Shown here: in pieces, positions 61,344 through 64,000 of the stretch
Numbering within the stretch: position 1 is the first letter of the stretch
How the letters are laid out: each line of letters opens with the position of its first letter
From: Denitromonas sp.
Lineage (GTDB): Bacteria; Pseudomonadota; Gammaproteobacteria; Burkholderiales; Rhodocyclaceae
NCBI RefSeq assembly: GCF_034676725.1
Contig: NZ_JAUCBR010000004.1
Span: 1,007,501-1,071,500 of the forward strand
Length of the DNA stretch: 64,000 nucleotides
Direction of reading: 5' to 3'
Made by a program: the position numbers and the translations under genes
The notes under the pieces: generated by a model
The model's database searches: none
Told to the model about the DNA's origin: nothing
The model's input: the letters and a program-made list of their open reading frames with translations, nothing else

Positions 61344-61886
61344 ATGCGCCCGAAGCCGCCCCCCAACTACCTCGCTGGCTACCCCGCCGCACTGGTCACG
61401 CAAGTCACCGAGCTGATCGCCTCGGCGCAGCTCGGCCCGGTCTTGCGCCGCAAATACCCTCGCGCCCATGACGTTCGCACCGACAAGGCGCTGTACGACT
61501 ATGTCCTCGAGCGCAAGAACAGCTGTCTGCGCAACGCCCCGCCGCTGGCCAAGGTGGCCTACGACAGCAAGCTGAAGGTCATCGCCCAGGCGCTGGGCAC
61601 GCACACCGCGATCTCGCGGGTGCAGGGCGGCAAGCTCAAGGCGAAGCGGGAGATCCGCGTGGCGACGGTGTTCCGCGACATGCCGCCGGAGTTCCTGCAG
61701 ATGATCGTGGTGCACGAGCTGGCGCACATGAAGGTGCGCGAGCACGACAAGGCCTTCTACCAGCTGTGCCAGCACATGGCGCCGGCCTACCACCAGTGGG
61801 AATTCGACACGCGTGCCTATCTGGCGTATCTGGCGGCGGGCGGTGTGCCGCTGTGGTTGCCGGCCGACGGTGCGGCGCCGGCCTGA
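61344..61886 (+). CDS. YgjP-like (M48-type) zinc metallopeptidase domain protein
   Basis: A 180-residue protein of the YgjP/WLM-like family of short metallopeptidases. The catalytic motif is HELAHMK (HExxH), with a third ligand in HDKAFYQLCQHM (Glu/His region). Upstream YDYVLERK and VAYDSKLKVIAQALGTHTAISRVQGGKLKAKREIRVATVFRDMP (key: REIRVATVFRDMP) are family features. Substrate unknown. TAGAAT at 61311-61316 is a good -10. It is divergent from the CZB operon and converges on ppk2. Confidence 0.9.
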   Translation: MRPKPPPNYLAGYPAALVTQVTELIASAQLGPVLRRKYPRAHDVRTDKALYDYVLERKNSCLRNAPPLAKVAYDSKLKVIAQALGTHTAISRVQGGKLKAKREIRVATVFRDMPPEFLQMIVVHELAHMKVREHDKAFYQLCQHMAPAYHQWEFDTRAYLAYLAAGGVPLWLPADGAAPA

Positions 61887-61893
61887 GCCCGAT

Positions 61894-62826
61894 TCAGTAC
61901 ACCGCCGGTACGAACATCTCGTCCGGCACCGGGTGGCGGATGTAGTTGGCGTTGTACACCCGGGCCGGCAGTTCGACCGGCGCGTGTGCAATCTCCTGGT
62001 AGGGAATCTGGCTGAGCAGGTGGTGGATGCAGTTGAGCCGCGCGCGCTTCTTGCCGCCGGGCTGGATCACCCACCACGGCGCCTCGGGAATGTGGGTGCG
62101 CTCGAGCATCACTTCCTTGGCGATGGTGTATTGCTCCCAGCGCCGGCGCGACTCCATGTCCATGGGGCTGAGCTTCCACTGCTTGAGCGGGTCGTGGATG
62201 CGCATCTGGAAGCGGCGGTTCTGCTCGTCGTCGGTGACCGAGAACCAGTACTTGACGAGGATGATGCCCGAGCGGATGAGCATCTTTTCGAACTCCGGCA
62301 CATCGCGGAAGAAGGCTTCGTATTCCTCGTCCGAGCAGAAACCCATCACCCGCTCGACGCCGGCGCGGTTGTACCAGCTGCGGTCGAACAGCACGATCTC
62401 GCCGCCGGCCGGCAGGTGCGACACATAGCGCTGGAAGTACCACTGCGTCTGCTCGCGCTCGCTCGGCGCCGGCAAGGCGGCAACGCGGCACACACGCGGG
62501 TTGAGGCGCTGGGTGATGCGCTTGATCGCGCCGCCCTTGCCGGCCGCATCGCGCCCCTCGAACAGCACCACCAGCTTGAGCTTGTGATGCACCACCCAGT
62601 CCTGCAGCTTGACCAGTTCGCCCTGCAGGCGGATCAGCTCCTGAAAATACAGCCGCCGGTCCATGTCGCGCTCGGCGCCGTCCCCGCCCTTGGTGTCGTA
62701 GTCCGCCAGGGCCTCGAGCCGGTAGTCGTCGAGCTCCATCTCCAGCTCTTCGTCGAAGCTGTCGAGCAACTCATCATGCAGGTGGGGGTCGCGCGCCACG
62801 TCACGGGCGAAACTGTCAGAACTCAT
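61894..62826 (-). CDS. ppk2: polyphosphate kinase 2
   Basis: Transfers phosphate from polyphosphate to nucleotides. The 310-residue class I PPK2 has Walker A FEGRDAAGKGGAIK, a lid region with LPAPSEREQTQWYFQRYVSHLPAGGEIVLFDRSWYNRAGVERVMGF (key: FDRSWYNRAGVERVMGF) and KVSPMDxxS-like KLSPMDMESRRRWEQYTIAKEVML. The ATG at 62826 has GGAG nine bases upstream; an ATG at 62835 would overlap that ribosome-binding site. Its N-terminal tail of about 30 residues is acidic. It converges on the YgjP-like gene. Confidence 0.95.
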   Translation of the reverse strand: MSSDSFARDVARDPHLHDELLDSFDEELEMELDDYRLEALADYDTKGGDGAERDMDRRLYFQELIRLQGELVKLQDWVVHHKLKLVVLFEGRDAAGKGGAIKRITQRLNPRVCRVAALPAPSEREQTQWYFQRYVSHLPAGGEIVLFDRSWYNRAGVERVMGFCSDEEYEAFFRDVPEFEKMLIRSGIILVKYWFSVTDDEQNRRFQMRIHDPLKQWKLSPMDMESRRRWEQYTIAKEVMLERTHIPEAPWWVIQPGGKKRARLNCIHHLLSQIPYQEIAHAPVELPARVYNANYIRHPVPDEMFVPAVY

Positions 62827-62908
62827 CGAGCACATCTCCAGTCAGGGACGACTGAGATAATACCCGGCGCGCAAAGTTCCGAAGATGACTGATGTGTGGT
62901 TCCGGACG

Positions 62909-63406
62909 CTAGCGGCGCATTTTGCAGCGCTGGCCCTCGTACTCGTGCCGGTGCAGGGCGTAGGCCTTGCCATCCCAGCGCATCACCGGGAAGCAGAAGC
63001 CCGGGCCGCCGACCTGGATGTCCGGCCAGCCCCCCGCGCCGCGACTGGCGAGAAAGTCCGGCAGGCCGATGGCGCTGGTCATCAGCCGCCAGCTGCCGTC
63101 GGCCTGCTGGCTGACCAGCGAAAAGCCGCTGCCGCTCATGCCGTAGCAGTAGGTGCCGCCTTCGGTAATCACGGCCTCGGGCCGGCCGTCGCCATTGAGA
63201 TCGCGCACCTGCGCGATCTGGCCGGGGGTGTAGCTCGGTGTGCCGGGGTCGTCGCAGCCGCTGCGCCAGTGACCGCCGCGCTGGCTGAAACCGGCCGCCT
63301 TGAAGGCGGCGGCCTGCTCGGCGGAGGACAGCGCGGGCGGCGCGCCGAGGGCCGGCAAGGCCAGCACCGGCGTGATCAGGATCAGGCACGGGACGATGCG
63401 GCGCAT
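62909..63406 (-). CDS. exported hypothetical protein with a VCBS/FG-GAP-like repeat
   Basis: A 165-residue exported protein with a signal peptide (IVPCLILITPVLALPALGA). The mature part has one FG-GAP/VCBS-like repeat, VRDLNGDGRPEAVITEGG, with the calcium-loop-like DLNGDGRPE, plus four or more cysteines (SGCDD, TYCYG, GFCFP, QRCKM) that could form disulfides in the periplasm. DsbD in this window fits periplasmic disulfide handling but there is no direct link. I do not recognise a named family. It lies between ppk2 and dbpA in the same direction. Confidence 0.75.
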   Translation of the reverse strand: MRRIVPCLILITPVLALPALGAPPALSSAEQAAAFKAAGFSQRGGHWRSGCDDPGTPSYTPGQIAQVRDLNGDGRPEAVITEGGTYCYGMSGSGFSLVSQQADGSWRLMTSAIGLPDFLASRGAGGWPDIQVGGPGFCFPVMRWDGKAYALHRHEYEGQRCKMRR

Positions 63407-63490
63407 GGCGCTCTCCTTTGGTATCCGGACGGGGCTTCGATCCCAGCCTAGATCGCCGCCTGCGCCCCGGCAAGGGGCTTTTCCAGCGCC

Positions 63491-64000
63491 TCAGTCGGTC
63501 AGCGCGCGCACCTTGACCGTCTTGCCCTTGACCTTGCCGCGCCCCAGGCGCCGCACGGCCTCGTCGGCGATCTCGCGCACCACGGCCACATAGGTGGACT
63601 GGTCGGTGACGGTGATCTTGCCGACCTGCTCGCGGGTGAAGCCGGCCTCGCCGGTGAGCGCGCCGAGCACGTCGCCGGGGCGGATCTTGTCCTTGCGCCC
63701 GCCGAGGATCTGCAGCGTCACCATCGGCGGCACCAGGGGGTCGTCGTTGCCGCCTTGCAGCGCGCCGAGGGTATGCCACTCGGGCTCGGTGTCCATCATC
63801 TGCGCCAGCGCGCCCACCCGGCGCTTGTCGGCCGGGCTGCACAGGCTCAGCGCCCAGCCGTCCTCGTCGCCGCGGCCGGTGCGGCCGATGCGGTGGATGT
63901 GCACCTCGGGGTCGGGCGTCACGTCGACGTTGATGACCGCTTCGAGCTGCGGGATGTCGAGCCCGCGCGCCGCCACATCGGTGGCCACCAGCACCGAGCA
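63491..64000 (-). CDS. dbpA: ATP-dependent RNA helicase DbpA, C-terminal part (runs off window)
   Basis: DEAD-box helicase acting on 23S rRNA helix 92 in 50S assembly. Only the last 170 residues are inside the window. Motif V TDVAARGLDIPQLEAVINVDV and motif VI HRIGRTGRGDEDG are seen, followed by a C-terminal RNA-binding domain (MVTLQILGGRKDKIRPGDVLGALTGEAGFTREQVGKITV; key: GGRKDKIRPGDVLGAL) that is specific to DbpA. The frame is open to the window edge. Confidence 0.94.
   Translation of the reverse strand, partial: CSVLVATDVAARGLDIPQLEAVINVDVTPDPEVHIHRIGRTGRGDEDGWALSLCSPADKRRVGALAQMMDTEPEWHTLGALQGGNDDPLVPPMVTLQILGGRKDKIRPGDVLGALTGEAGFTREQVGKITVTDQSTYVAVVREIADEAVRRLGRGKVKGKTVKVRALTD

Overview
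The window is a dense, GC-rich bacterial chromosome segment with one long accessory operon near its left end and otherwise mostly housekeeping genes. The gene set points to a betaproteobacterium of the Rhodocyclales (Azoarcus/Thauera/Zoogloea/Denitromonas-like). The indicators are a PEP-CTERM surface protein behind a sigma-54 promoter, the oxygen-independent ubiquinone genes ubiUVT behind an FNR box, the NAGGN osmolyte genes, NodI/NodJ-type ABC components, and the lptB-rpoN-hpf-ptsN-hprK block. This placement is inferred from gene content, not from a phylogenetic marker search.

Layout. 1-973: 5' part of argS (minus). 1148-7991: a three-gene minus-strand operon of a caspase-like protease, an 1812-residue protein with two alpha/beta-hydrolase domains, a CHAT protease domain and a helical C-terminus, and an M15 peptidoglycan peptidase. 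It is the best candidate for an undescribed system. 8165-11263: ubiB and a sodium:solute symporter. 11388-14830: PEP-CTERM protein and ubiU-ubiV-ubiT, with ubiV broken by one extra base. 14911-21884: VanZ-like, 2Fe-2S protein, hydrolase, GST, NodI-like ATPase, DUF502, glycine-zipper protein, queF, NodJ-like permease, cutA. 21892-26406: dsbD, PEBP-like protein, AraC and WYL regulators and a VOC protein with a shared operator. 26499-29199: riboflavin genes ribE-ribBA(X)-ribH and nusB.

29266-33998: NAGGN osmolyte cluster (M42 peptidase, ngg, asnO; minus), then a 404-base gap with a long leader. 34403-36536: thiL, a MITE-like repeat placed exactly at the thiL stop codon, pgpA and pncC. 36566-42051: recA-recX-lptB-rpoN-hpf-ptsN-hprK. 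42152-47645: PsiF-like protein, FHA/cyclase-like protein, ttcA, pteridine reductase, MidA-like methyltransferase, small ORF, hydrolase. 47826-54038: DUF2905, degenerate PBP1C, cca, NDUFA9-like, lytic transglycosylase. 54159-57812: 5-FTHF cyclo-ligase, ceramidase-like, rRNA methyltransferase, catalase-like peroxidase, DUF3079. 57857-61176: globin-GGDEF-EAL protein and a CZB chemoreceptor-like protein behind a perfect FNR box. 61344-64000: YgjP-like peptidase, ppk2, a secreted protein and the C-terminal part of dbpA.

Themes. Oxygen and redox control recurs: two FNR-type boxes (ubiUVT; globin/c-di-GMP operon), DsbD and anaerobic quinone synthesis fit a facultative anaerobe, probably a denitrifier. 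RpoN is encoded here and a textbook -24/-12 promoter precedes the PEP-CTERM gene. I saw no tRNA, rRNA, CRISPR array, transposase or prophage genes.
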